Positions 7,910 to 15,013 are shown, numbered from the stretch's first letter. The stretch: 29,863 bases of DNA from JBLHLB01 sp047618505 (GCA_047618505.1 JBLHLB010000017.1:1-29863); one strand, 5' to 3'. Notes: a model not told the origin generated them from the letters alone. Numbers and translations: made by a program.

Positions 7910-9787
7910 CTAGTCGCGCTTCGGACGCTTGCTGCGGGCTGCGGCCCAGGCGTTCCCCTCGGGCTTCTTGTCTGCGGAGGAATCGCGCGCGGGCTTATCG
8001 CGTTTCTGCCAGGGACTGCCCTGGTCGCGACCACCGTCCCGGCCACCGTCCCGGCCACCGGAGCCAGCGTAGCCGCGGTCGAAGTTACCGTGGTTACGAT
8101 CACCGCCGTAGCCACCTTGACCGCCCCCGTGTCGATTGTCGCTGTCGCGTCCGTAGCCGCCGCCGCGTTGGTTGCCACGGTCATTACCATAGCCCCCATC
8201 ACGGCCGGAGCCGCCACTGTGTCTGTTGTCTCCGTCTCGGCCGTAGCCACCTTCGCGTCGTTGTCCGCCGCCTTGACCGTAGCCACCATCTCGTTGGTTG
8301 CCTGAGTCACGACCGTAGCCGCCACTTCGGTTGCCACCATCTCGGGCATAGCTTCCTTCGCGTCGGAATCCGCTGTCGCGCTCGAAACTGCCTTCGCGCC
8401 GATGGCCGCCGCCCTGGCCGCCGCCCTGGCCGCCGCCCTGGCCGCCGCCCTGGTAGCCGCCGTCGCCGCGGTTGCCGCGATAGCCACCCCCGTGGTCGCG
8501 CCCTTGGCCACGTTGGTCGTCCTGTCGACCCCCGCCGCCCCAGCCGCCGCCACGGCTCTGGTCGCGACCTCGCTGGTCGAAGTCCTCGCTCTCTTCGCGC
8601 ATCTTCTCCTCGCCCACACGAGCGGTCAGGAGTCGCTTGACCACCAGGGTCGCGTAGGATCCGCGCGGCAACTCAAAGCGCACGCGCATCATTTGATAGC
8701 CGGGGTTTAGGTTGTCAAATTCCGGCGGACGTACTCGCAGGTGTTCGGGAATGACGACCAAGGGACGCAACTCACCCTTGAGGTGGAAGCCGGACATCCC
8801 CTCGACGCGCAGCTGGTCGGGGACCAGGCGTTGCTTGGCAAGGACGTCCTCGAGCACAGAGTAGGCGCGCGCATCCTTGACGTCATCGAGCCCCGGACCG
8901 GGCAAGGGGAAGGCCCCCATGCTTGCCAAAGCAGCGGGTCGCTTGTCGGCCCAGCTGATCAAGGGGCCTTCGATGCCGGGCATTGCAACGCGCTCCTCGG
9001 CACTGGTTTCCGAGCGCACAAGTTCCGCCACGGCGCGGTTCCACAGGTGCGACTGATAGGCAAAGAGGTGGATCGTCTTAAGGCGCGTGGCTACGTGATT
9101 GAAGGCGCCTGCAAAGTTGTCGGGCTCACGTCCAAGGTGCTCGAAGATCGAGTGGTGCGACCCAAACTTGCCGGCGATTTCGCGGCAACCACGCCAGTCT
9201 CCCCAGGCGCGATCGAGGGCGCCCTTGAAGCGAGCGTGGTGCTCGTCGTCACGATTGCTTGAACCTGTCAGGAGCGCCCGCAGGGCCTTCTCCGGATCCC
9301 CACGGAATAGATCCATCAGGATCCACCCCTGACCAAATTCCAGGTTCCCAAAGCGCTGGTCGTCGAAGTAGTTGACGACACCATGGCTGCGCATGCGCGG
9401 AAGGTTATCGCGCAGGCGCTGCGTATCGAACTTACCAAGCGAGCGGATACCGATTTCGAAGGAGTTTCCCCGGCTGGCGTCGCTGGATATCGGCACCTGG
9501 GAGAAACCCGCTGTTTCCACGCGCAGTTCCTTGTCCTGGATGCGCAGATCGCGCCCCCGCGGAACGGAAACGTGCTGGATCGTGATCCCCTGGCGATCCT
9601 TGAGTCCGGCAATGGAAACGTCCTTCATCTCTACTCCGGACAACTCGGCCACGGCACGCACAGCTTCCGGTGTGGTCAGCTTGCGCTTCGTAAGACGGTA
9701 TACACGGTGGGGCCCACTCTTTTGGAGGAACCCTTCCTTGAGGAGTTCGCGGACACGGAAGTCGCCGACTCTTTGCTTGAGCTTCAT
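7910..9787 (-). CDS. truD: tRNA pseudouridine(13) synthase TruD with a long Gly/Arg/Asp-rich C-terminal tail
   Basis: 625 residues against roughly 350-400 usual for bacterial TruD. It isomerises U13 of tRNAs. The catalytic Asp is Asp64 in AGLKDRQGITIQ; other family blocks are VVNYFDDQRFGNLEFGQG and LFAYQSHLWNRAVAELV. The enzyme domain ends near residue 395 (KRLLTARVGEE). The remaining ~230 residues (about 7910-8600) are low-complexity GGYGRD, GGGQ and RREG-type repeats, resembling RGG/RG RNA-binding tails, and end in a basic segment. In DNA this includes four 12-bp copies at 8405-8454. The ATG overlaps the stop of the preceding pseudouridine synthase gene (ATGA at 9784-9787), so translation is probably coupled. 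The tail stays in frame to the TAG at 7910 and is not an artefact of a frameshift within the core. Confidence 0.92.
   Translation of the reverse strand: MKLKQRVGDFRVRELLKEGFLQKSGPHRVYRLTKRKLTTPEAVRAVAELSGVEMKDVSIAGLKDRQGITIQHVSVPRGRDLRIQDKELRVETAGFSQVPISSDASRGNSFEIGIRSLGKFDTQRLRDNLPRMRSHGVVNYFDDQRFGNLEFGQGWILMDLFRGDPEKALRALLTGSSNRDDEHHARFKGALDRAWGDWRGCREIAGKFGSHHSIFEHLGREPDNFAGAFNHVATRLKTIHLFAYQSHLWNRAVAELVRSETSAEERVAMPGIEGPLISWADKRPAALASMGAFPLPGPGLDDVKDARAYSVLEDVLAKQRLVPDQLRVEGMSGFHLKGELRPLVVIPEHLRVRPPEFDNLNPGYQMMRVRFELPRGSYATLVVKRLLTARVGEEKMREESEDFDQRGRDQSRGGGWGGGGRQDDQRGQGRDHGGGYRGNRGDGGYQGGGQGGGQGGGQGGGHRREGSFERDSGFRREGSYARDGGNRSGGYGRDSGNQRDGGYGQGGGQRREGGYGRDGDNRHSGGSGRDGGYGNDRGNQRGGGYGRDSDNRHGGGQGGYGGDRNHGNFDRGYAGSGGRDGGRDGGRDQGSPWQKRDKPARDSSADKKPEGNAWAAARSKRPKRD
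8405..8454 (-). repeat. 12-bp tandem repeat in the truD tail
   Basis: On the plus strand the unit GCCGCCGCCCTG occurs about four times without interruption, encoding GQGG-type units on the minus strand. It is a probable slippage hotspot within the low-complexity extension of TruD. Confidence 0.8.
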
Positions 9788-10818
9788 CGTCTGGTCGACC
9801 GAGGTCGCACCTTGCGCAGTTGTTTGAGGGTCGTGTTGTAGTCCTTAGGGAGCGGCGCTTCTACACGCACTCGTTCCCCACCGGACCCATCGGGATCGGG
9901 CACACCCAAAATATGGGCGTGCAACGTTAGTCGTGAGATCAGGGGCCGTTCTGGTCGGCCGCGCTTGGCGCGATAGCTGGGCTTAATCGAAGAGAGCAAC
10001 AGCTCATTGCGCCGTCCGTACATGGGATCAACGGCAAGGGGAAACCCGACGTGGGCCAGGTGCACGCGAATCTGATGTGTGCGTCCGGTTAGGGGCTTGC
10101 AGCACATCAGGGTGTAACCCTTGAAGCGTTCCGCCACGCTGATACTTGTGCGCGATTCCTTGCCAGCGCCGCTAACAACCATGCGTCCACTCTTGCGGGG
10201 GTCGGGCCCCAGGGCCACATCGATGACTTCTTCTTCACCGTCGAGGAGGGGATGCTCCCCCTCGACCAGAGCTAAGTATTCCTTATGCACACGGCCCTCC
10301 TGGAAAGCCATGCGGACGGCCCGCTCGGAGTCCAGGTGCTTCGCGACCAGAAGGCAGCCGGTGGTGTCTTTGTCGATGCGATGCGCTAGTCGAAAACGCA
10401 GGTTGGGATCCTGACCGGCGCCTGAGCCGAGGCGCTCCTCGGCGAGGTGCACCAGGGCCCCCGCCAGGCTCGGAAGCTCCTTAGCCCAACGCTCCGGTTC
10501 CACTGCGATGCCGGCGGGCTTGTCGATCACCAGGAGATCATCGTCCTCGTAGATCAGGGAGAGTTTTGTCCGCGGGGCTAAGGGCCTCTGCGGCAAGTCA
10601 TCCTCCTTGATGTCGACGATCAGGAGCTGACCTTCCTTCAGTCGTTGGGACGTCTTGGCCGGCATGGCATCCACCAACACACGCCCCTCGCGCACAAGCC
10701 CCCGCAGGAAACCCTTCGAAACGCCCACGTAGTGCAGGCAAAGGAATTCGTCGAGTTCCACGCCATCACTCTCATCGGGGATGATGATGGTTTCGCCGGA
10801 GTAGGGATTGCTAGACAT
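9784..10818 (-). CDS. RluA/RluD-family pseudouridine synthase
   Basis: 344 residues. An N-terminal S4 RNA-binding domain (about 20-75, VSKGFLRGLVREGRVLVDA) is followed by the PseudoU_synth_2 domain. The catalytic Asp149 lies in HRIDKDTTGCLL, with KPLTGRTHQIRVHL further on. Family members modify 23S rRNA (RluC/RluD sites) or tRNA position 32 (RluA); the sequence alone does not settle the target, so no specific symbol is given. The start ATG at 10818 is 35 nt from the hpt stop, and the stop overlaps the truD start by ATGA. Two uridine isomerases are therefore expressed together with a purine salvage enzyme. Confidence 0.92.
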   Translation of the reverse strand: MSSNPYSGETIIIPDESDGVELDEFLCLHYVGVSKGFLRGLVREGRVLVDAMPAKTSQRLKEGQLLIVDIKEDDLPQRPLAPRTKLSLIYEDDDLLVIDKPAGIAVEPERWAKELPSLAGALVHLAEERLGSGAGQDPNLRFRLAHRIDKDTTGCLLVAKHLDSERAVRMAFQEGRVHKEYLALVEGEHPLLDGEEEVIDVALGPDPRKSGRMVVSGAGKESRTSISVAERFKGYTLMCCKPLTGRTHQIRVHLAHVGFPLAVDPMYGRRNELLLSSIKPSYRAKRGRPERPLISRLTLHAHILGVPDPDGSGGERVRVEAPLPKDYNTTLKQLRKVRPRSTRR

Positions 10819-10853
10819 GGAAATCGCGTGGGAGCTGGCGGCCGGTGGCCTTG

Positions 10854-11411
10854 CTACTTGCCGCCGTAGAGGGCGGGCTTGAGGGAACCGACGTAGGGCA
10901 GATTGCGATAGCGACCAGCGAAGTCGAGCCCGTAGCCGACGACGAACAGATCTTCGACTTCGAAGCAGCGGAAGTCCGCGCGGTGGGACGTTGCCCGGCG
11001 GGCGGGCTTGTCAAGGAACACACAGGAGCGCACCGAGGCAGCCCCGCGAGCGCTCATCTCTTCGCTCAGTCCGGAGAGGGTGCGGCCCGTGTCGAGAATG
11101 TCATCCACCAACAGCACATTGCGACCGGAGATCTCTGCCTCAGTCGGGAAGAAATTCAATACGAGGTCCCCGGAGGTTGTCCCCTCGCGATAGCTCGAAG
11201 CCGCAACAAAGGCCAATTCAAGGGGCACCGGAACACGCCGGATCAAATCGGAGGCGAAGATGCAGGATCCCTTGAGGACGGAGACCACGACAAGACCTCG
11301 CCCTGCGTCGAATTCTCCCTCGTAGGCAGTTGTCACCTCGGCCGCGACGCGATCAATGGCGTCCCTGATTTGTTCCTCGGAGAAGAGGACCTGTTCGATG
11401 TCTTGGTTCAC
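10854..11411 (-). CDS. hpt: Hypoxanthine phosphoribosyltransferase
   Basis: 185 residues from a GTG at 11411, giving VNQDIEQVLFSEEQI, which matches the typical Hpt N-terminus and length. An ATG at 11486 in the same frame would add 25 Arg/Pro-rich residues unlike the family and is less likely. The enzyme converts hypoxanthine or guanine with PRPP to IMP or GMP. The PRPP-binding motif is VLLVDDILDTGRTL. Upstream blocks are SVLKGSCIFASDLIRR and SSYREGTTSG, and near the C-terminus EDLFVVGYGLDFAGRYRNLPYVG, which contacts the purine. First gene of the hpt-rluA-truD unit. Confidence 0.93.
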   Translation of the reverse strand: MNQDIEQVLFSEEQIRDAIDRVAAEVTTAYEGEFDAGRGLVVVSVLKGSCIFASDLIRRVPVPLELAFVAASSYREGTTSGDLVLNFFPTEAEISGRNVLLVDDILDTGRTLSGLSEEMSARGAASVRSCVFLDKPARRATSHRADFRCFEVEDLFVVGYGLDFAGRYRNLPYVGSLKPALYGGK

Positions 11412-11997
11412 AGTTCGTGGTGCGTTCAGGCCGCCCCGGAGGTGCGGCAAACGTAATGGCGGCGGAACGCGACGAGCACGTTCCATGCGGTGGCAACCCT
11501 AGTTGGTAGAGGAAAAAAGCCCATCGAAAGCGGAGCTCCCCAACAACGGGGGAGTCGCCTAGGCGGTGAGCAGGGCGGAGATCTTACACCCACCTGGGCT
11601 ATTTGGCGCCTATTGCTCCAGAGAATTGCAATTGGCTCATCAAGTCCGGTTTCAACAAACATCGACTTCAGCGATTCATCCGCATGGGTTGCGAGATGAA
11701 TGAAATTACATCCTTGAGATGTATCAGCCGGAGGGAATTGCATCTTGTCGCAGAAGAACGGAGCGACTATCTTGTCTGCCATCACCCCAGGGAATCACTA
11801 ACGCCTGGGCAACTCCGATCAGGAACTGCCCGATCGATTCCCAAGAAAGTCTGTCGCAAACTGTTCGCTGGCGAGTCTTTCTTACGCGGGTACTCAAGAT
11901 CACCCCCCTCCATAGGTCTCTCTGGCTCCTTCGGGAATTGGGGGGACACCTCAGGGATCCCCTCTCGGATCCAAGCCAAGAAAGCAGAGAAACAGTC
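11412..11997. other. Intergenic region between divergent hpt and the 102-aa helical protein gene
   Basis: This 586-bp stretch is less GC-rich than its surroundings around 11600-11760. It must hold the promoters of both divergent genes. Visible elements are a perfect palindrome AATTGCAATT (11624-11633) and an inverted repeat TACATC-N5-GATGTA (11707-11723), both possible operator or hairpin sites. Open frames on both strands in this stretch lack family features and look fortuitous. No tRNA-like structure was recognised, and I could not assign -35/-10 boxes with confidence. Confidence 0.5.
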
Positions 11998-12306
11998 ATG
12001 GCAGATACAACAGAAGACAGTCGACGCAAATACACCCGTCGCTCGGCCGAACAGCGGATTGCCGAGTTGGAAGCACGCATCTCCGAAATCAAGGTCAAGG
12101 CAGCCGCCAAGGAGAGCAAGAACGATCCCATCGCCAAGGATATCCCCAAGGTTCAGCGCCGCTTGCGCAAGTTCGCCCAGCTGGCGATCGACAACGACCG
12201 TATGGATCTGTCGAACTCCACCATGGCCTTCGTTGCCCAACTGGAACGCATCCGCACGAAGGATTTGAGCCGCAAGAGCTCCTCCTCCGCCGAAGGCGAT
12301 GCCTAG
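11998..12306 (+). CDS. Small basic helical protein of unknown function
   Basis: 102 residues from the ATG at 11998 (a weak purine-rich AGAGAAA lies just upstream; a longer in-frame reading would extend into DNA with no coding character). The sequence is Lys/Arg-rich with a heptad-like helix RSAEQRIAELEARISEIKVKAAAKES (split coiled coil) followed by a second helix (IPKVQRRLRKFAQLAID) and a Ser-rich acidic end. Such composition suits a DNA-, RNA- or ribosome-associated protein or an oligomeric scaffold, but no family is recognised. The next gene, a Nudix hydrolase, starts 61 nt downstream on the same strand. It has its own long upstream region, which suggests dedicated regulation. Confidence 0.75.
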   Translation: MADTTEDSRRKYTRRSAEQRIAELEARISEIKVKAAAKESKNDPIAKDIPKVQRRLRKFAQLAIDNDRMDLSNSTMAFVAQLERIRTKDLSRKSSSSAEGDA

Positions 12307-12367
12307 CAACCGGTTGAAGTGCGTAGATTCTCGTTTGACCTGCCAACCGGCACAGCCCCGGTGAGTG

Positions 12368-12934
12368 ATGTCCACTGACCAAGGACCGCCCGCCAGGCGA
12401 GTCCCCCGACACGCCGACGTCCAACTGGAAGACAGTCAAGTCCTCCATCACGGGCATGTATTCGACGTTCTACGGGAGCGATTGAAGCTTCCGTCGGGCC
12501 TAGTACAGGAACTCGACATTGTCGCCCATGGAGGCGCGGTGGCCGTTCTACCGCTGCTGGACGATGGGAACGTGATCCTGGTGCGCCAATACCGCCACGC
12601 CATTGGAGATTGGTTGTTGGAGATTCCCGCCGGCCGCCTGGAGCCGGGGGAAGCCCCAGCTGAAGCCGCCATCAGAGAACTAGAAGAGGAAACCGGCTAT
12701 CGCGCCAAGAACCTGGTGAGCCTCGGCAATCTGTTGCCCGCCCCTGGCTTCTGCAGCGAGAGCTTGGCCCTCTTCGCCGCTAGCGATTTAAGCGTTGTGC
12801 CCGGCGGCGGCCTGGCCATGGATGCGGATGAGGAAATCGAGCTGGTTCGCATCCCCTTGGCAGATGTTCACCTGCATACCCTCGATGCGAAGAGCCTGGT
12901 CGCGGCGGCAACGGTGCTTCGCTCGCGCGCCTGA
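12368..12934 (+). CDS. Nudix hydrolase, ADP-ribose pyrophosphatase type
   Basis: 188 residues from the ATG at 12368; an adjacent GTG at 12365 is an alternative, and GGTGAG lies just before. The complete Nudix box G(x5)E(x7)REUxEExGU runs from Gly89 to Tyr111 (GRLEPGE...RELEEETGY), with the Mg-binding Glu pair at 107-108. The preceding VRQYRHAIGDWLLEIPAGR is typical of ADP-ribose/NudF-like members, as is the PAPGFCSE loop after the box. Likely reaction: ADP-ribose to AMP and ribose-5-phosphate; other nucleoside diphosphate sugars are possible. Confidence 0.9.
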   Translation: MSTDQGPPARRVPRHADVQLEDSQVLHHGHVFDVLRERLKLPSGLVQELDIVAHGGAVAVLPLLDDGNVILVRQYRHAIGDWLLEIPAGRLEPGEAPAEAAIRELEEETGYRAKNLVSLGNLLPAPGFCSESLALFAASDLSVVPGGGLAMDADEEIELVRIPLADVHLHTLDAKSLVAAATVLRSRA

Positions 12935-12958
12935 CTTCTGCCTTAGGACTCCGCCTAA

Positions 12959-13126
12959 CAGTCCGTTGAAGAACAGCGGCTTCCTGATTGGTCTCCCAGG
13001 ATCGCCTGGCAAGGCGGCAAGTTTCCCATGTAGCTGTATCTGTACGGGTGGTTCTGGCAACGCAGCCTGGCGATTCGTTAGGCCAAGCGGGGAGCCGAGC
13101 GGGGAGCTGCTGTTCTTCAACGGGCT
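12959..13126. mobile_element. MITE-like element with imperfect terminal inverted repeats
   Basis: The left end reads AGTCCGTTGAAGAACAGC (12960-12977). The right end, complemented, reads AGCCCGTTGAAGAACAGC (13126-13109). The similarity continues inward with more mismatches to about 38 bp. The element is ~168 bp with no coding capacity. CCTAA occurs immediately outside both ends (12954-12958 and 13127-13131), a candidate target duplication. It sits between the convergent Nudix gene and the last gene of the oxidase operon, and the right-hand flank supplies that gene's TAG stop. The repeat could also fold as a long hairpin and end both transcripts. The interior holds a further direct repeat (AGCGGGGAGCC/AGCGGGGAGCT, about 13086-13108). 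Confidence 0.65.
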
Positions 13127-13127
13127 C

Positions 13128-14183
13128 CTAAGGGCTGCGGCGCAACCCGACTAGTTCATCGAAGCCTCCCCTGCAGCCTTGCGCCACCCCGAATTCGTTC
13201 CAGAGCATCAGTGCCCCGGGGAAGGCCACGAGGAGTCCACCCTGATCCGTGGCCAAGGCCCCTGCTGGGGAATCAAGGGGAAGCTCGACCTCGGTCACAA
13301 CCCCCTCCGCTATCGAAGGGGCTGATCCTTCCTCGCCAATTAGGCGTGCCCGACCAAGGGATCGGCCTTTTGATTGCCCCACCACCCAGGCTAGGGGCCG
13401 GTCCGGCACGGCAGCCAAGAGGGCGGGTCCATCGATTCCGGTTGTTCGCAGCCACAGGACCTTCAGTTCCTGTTCGCTCCCCGTCCGTACTTCCCCCAGG
13501 AGAGCGAGGGCCCCAGCGGTCCCCGCCACCCCGCCCGGTGACTCTGCAACGGGGAGACTCAAGAGGGCCCACCAACAACCCTGCTGCGGTCCATTCGCCA
13601 GGGCCCGGACTTCTCCCGGAACAGTCCCAAGGGCAACGACACCTCGCATGGGATCCCCCTTCCGCAGAGCCAAGCGCCCAGACGCACCCGCGATCAGGAG
13701 GCTTCCGTAGGGCGAACAGGCCATAGCCAAAGCATCCGGGAAGGGGGCGAGCACATGGGCGCCATCGGGCCAGTGAATCACCATCCCTCCTTTGCTTGGA
13801 TGGAGAGCAGGCATTCCTTCAAAGCCAGCAACACAGTCCCCAGGAATAGACCCGCTAACAAGACCGCATTCATCAGCACCGCATTCATCAGCACCGCATT
13901 CATCAGCACCGCATTCATCAGCACCGTCTTCATCGACACCGTCTTCATCAGCACCGTCTTCATTGACACCGTCCCGAGCGACACTTCTTGGGTCAGTCGA
14001 GTCTTCTACAACCGCTCGTAACTCTTCATCGAAGACGAGCCATTCAACCTGGTCGCGCTCCCTCACAAGCCAAGTCGGACGGCTCACATTCTCAGGCGGA
14101 ACACCCGCAACAGAGAACAACAACCAGGCCACACTACTCCCCAGGAACATGCCCCAAAGTCCGTCGCTAGAATCCGCCCGCAT
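13128..14183 (-). CDS. Signal-anchored protein with acidic Cys pentapeptide repeats, function unknown
   Basis: 351 residues. The N-terminus has one hydrophobic segment (LWGMFLGSSVAWLLFSVAGV, about 9-28), which should anchor or export the protein. Residues 72-107 are a pentapeptide repeat: first G(A/V)DED/NED copies, then four GADEC copies, giving a run of Asp/Glu with Cys every fifth residue. The remainder (about 115-351) has Gly-rich beta-strand patterns such as LLIAGASGRLALRKGD and LLVAFPGALMLW, suggesting a degenerate beta-propeller; no family is recognised. It lies 49 nt after the putative selenoprotein gene and is the last gene of the oxidase operon. The Cys/acid repeat could bind metal, but this is only inference. 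Confidence 0.72.
   Translation of the reverse strand: MRADSSDGLWGMFLGSSVAWLLFSVAGVPPENVSRPTWLVRERDQVEWLVFDEELRAVVEDSTDPRSVARDGVNEDGADEDGVDEDGADECGADECGADECGADECGLVSGSIPGDCVAGFEGMPALHPSKGGMVIHWPDGAHVLAPFPDALAMACSPYGSLLIAGASGRLALRKGDPMRGVVALGTVPGEVRALANGPQQGCWWALLSLPVAESPGGVAGTAGALALLGEVRTGSEQELKVLWLRTTGIDGPALLAAVPDRPLAWVVGQSKGRSLGRARLIGEEGSAPSIAEGVVTEVELPLDSPAGALATDQGGLLVAFPGALMLWNEFGVAQGCRGGFDELVGLRRSP
13866..13970 (-). repeat. 15-bp tandem repeat, seven copies
   Basis: Four identical units GCATTCATCAGCACC (13866-13925) are followed by three variants beginning GTCTTCAT (13926-13970). They encode the GADEC / GVDED pentapeptides of the overlapping minus-strand gene. The unit is a multiple of three, so changes in copy number keep the frame. 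Confidence 0.95.
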
Positions 14184-14232
14184 GCCCTAGGGACAGGATT
14201 CGATCCCCGGGGGTGTCACCTCAAACTGAACT

Positions 14233-14553
14233 TCAGGGTCGCGAATTCAATTCCGCCGAGCCGCCATCCGCCTGGGACTCCGCCAAGTCTTCCGCGCGGC
14301 GATAGGCTTTGCGAATCGCGAAGAAGAAGGCCGCCGGGATCAGGGCGAGCATGGTGAGCATGAAGAGGATGCTCTTGTTAAAGCCCTCCCCCAGTCCGGA
14401 GCCATCGGAAGCGACCGCTTCCTTGCAGCTGTCTCAGGCATAGCCTGAACGGGCAAATATCCCCAGGACGATGGCCACCAGAACCAGGCGCGTCAGGGGC
14501 GTCGCCGCCCTGGCGTAGCATTTGTTACGGCTGAGGTTCAACATGATCAACAT
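14233..14553 (-). CDS. Putative selenoprotein: small UxxC membrane protein of the oxidase assembly cluster
   Basis: 106 residues if the in-frame TGA at 14434-14436 is read as selenocysteine (position 40). The ATG at 14553 lies 4 nt after the DUF420 stop (a second ATG is at 14544). Residues 1-39 form a signal peptide (LTR, then LVLVAIVLGIFA, then RSGYA). Next comes U40-D-S-C43-K, a redox-type UxxC motif at the start of the mature chain, then a transmembrane helix at about 61-80 and a basic tail (RKAYRRAED) that should stay cytoplasmic. The UxxC is thus periplasmic. About 80% of the 66 codons after TGA end in G or C, as expected for real coding in this genome. From memory, small planctomycete proteins of similar layout have CxxC here. 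A SECIS-like hairpin follows the TGA. Alternatives are a pseudogene or a sequencing error turning TGC or TGT into TGA. Confidence 0.75.
14407..14433 (-). promoter_or_regulatory. Putative bacterial SECIS element
   Basis: On the mRNA, 11 nt after the UGA, GGAAGC-GGUC-GCUUCC forms a perfect 6-bp stem (14407-14422). The loop GGUC starts 17 nt after the UGA. In E. coli fdhF the stem GGUUGC/GCACC carries an AGGUCU loop at the same distance, and SelB reads the GU of that loop. An outer AGC/GCU pairing is possible. The hairpin lies within coding sequence, as bacterial SECIS elements do. Confidence 0.7.
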
Positions 14554-14557
14554 CGGG

Positions 14558-15004
14558 CTAGCCCAGCGAGTCTGCCGGGAGATTCCAATGGTAGAGAGCA
14601 AAGTACACCAGAACGCCGGTGACCGAAACGTAGAACCAGGAGGGCCAAACGATCCGAGCCAACTTGCGGTGGCGCTCCCAGTCCTCCTTTTTTGCAAGCC
14701 ACAGGACCCGCAGAATAAAGGGCAGGTTGACCGTCGCGAGCACGACGTGGGTCAGGAGCATCACCAGGTAGAGAACCTTTAGGACGCCTTCGCGTCGAAA
14801 GGGAGTGGGCCCCACGTCCTTCTGGACCCCCAGGTGATAGGTCAGGTAGCAGGCGAGAAAGATAGCGCTGACCGCCGTAGCAGCCAACATCGTCCTGCGG
14901 TGGGCCTCGCGGCGATCGCGTTTGATGAGGATCAAGCCAAGCACCAGGAGAACCCCCGACAGTGCGTTCAGGCTGGCGTTGATCGCGGGGAGATGCTCTG
15001 CCAT
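14558..15004 (-). CDS. DUF420 membrane protein, CtaM-like cytochrome oxidase assembly factor
   Basis: 148 residues with four predicted transmembrane segments and conserved His residues in helices (LACYLTYHLGVQ, LTHVVLATVNLP, VYFALYHWN). The family includes CtaM (YozB) of Firmicutes, which is needed for formation of active heme-copper oxidase. GGGGA lies 6 nt before the ATG, and the gene starts 9 nt after the Sco stop. The following gene begins 4 nt past its TAG. The position between sco and the UxxC protein supports a role in heme or copper insertion. Confidence 0.88.
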   Translation of the reverse strand: MAEHLPAINASLNALSGVLLVLGLILIKRDRREAHRRTMLAATAVSAIFLACYLTYHLGVQKDVGPTPFRREGVLKVLYLVMLLTHVVLATVNLPFILRVLWLAKKEDWERHRKLARIVWPSWFYVSVTGVLVYFALYHWNLPADSLG

Positions 15005-15013
15005 CAGCTTCCC

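Noticed and set aside
7888..8619. Long Ala/Thr- and Arg/His-rich frames opposite or out of frame with the truD tail
   Set aside because: They come from the repetitive, GC-rich codons of the TruD extension. The TruD frame continues directly from a clear enzyme domain.
11426..11785. Minus-strand open frame upstream of hpt
   Set aside because: No recognisable domain or coding-like composition. It overlaps the hpt start and the expected promoter.
11412..11997. tRNA or riboswitch in the long intergenic region
   Set aside because: No cloverleaf or known riboswitch core was found by eye; only short dyads are present.
13866..13970. CRISPR-like array
   Set aside because: Units are contiguous 15-mers without spacers and encode in-frame pentapeptides.
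13755..14021. Plus-strand open frames over the 15-bp repeats (FISTA-like repeats)
   Set aside because: They are shadows of the repeat array in the minus-strand gene and have no start signal or family feature.
14434..14697. Truncated protein ending at the TGA, or UGA read as tryptophan genome-wide
   Set aside because: A 39-aa product would be only a signal peptide. UGA serves as normal stop for several genes in the window, so a recoded UGA=Trp genome is excluded; local Sec decoding fits better.
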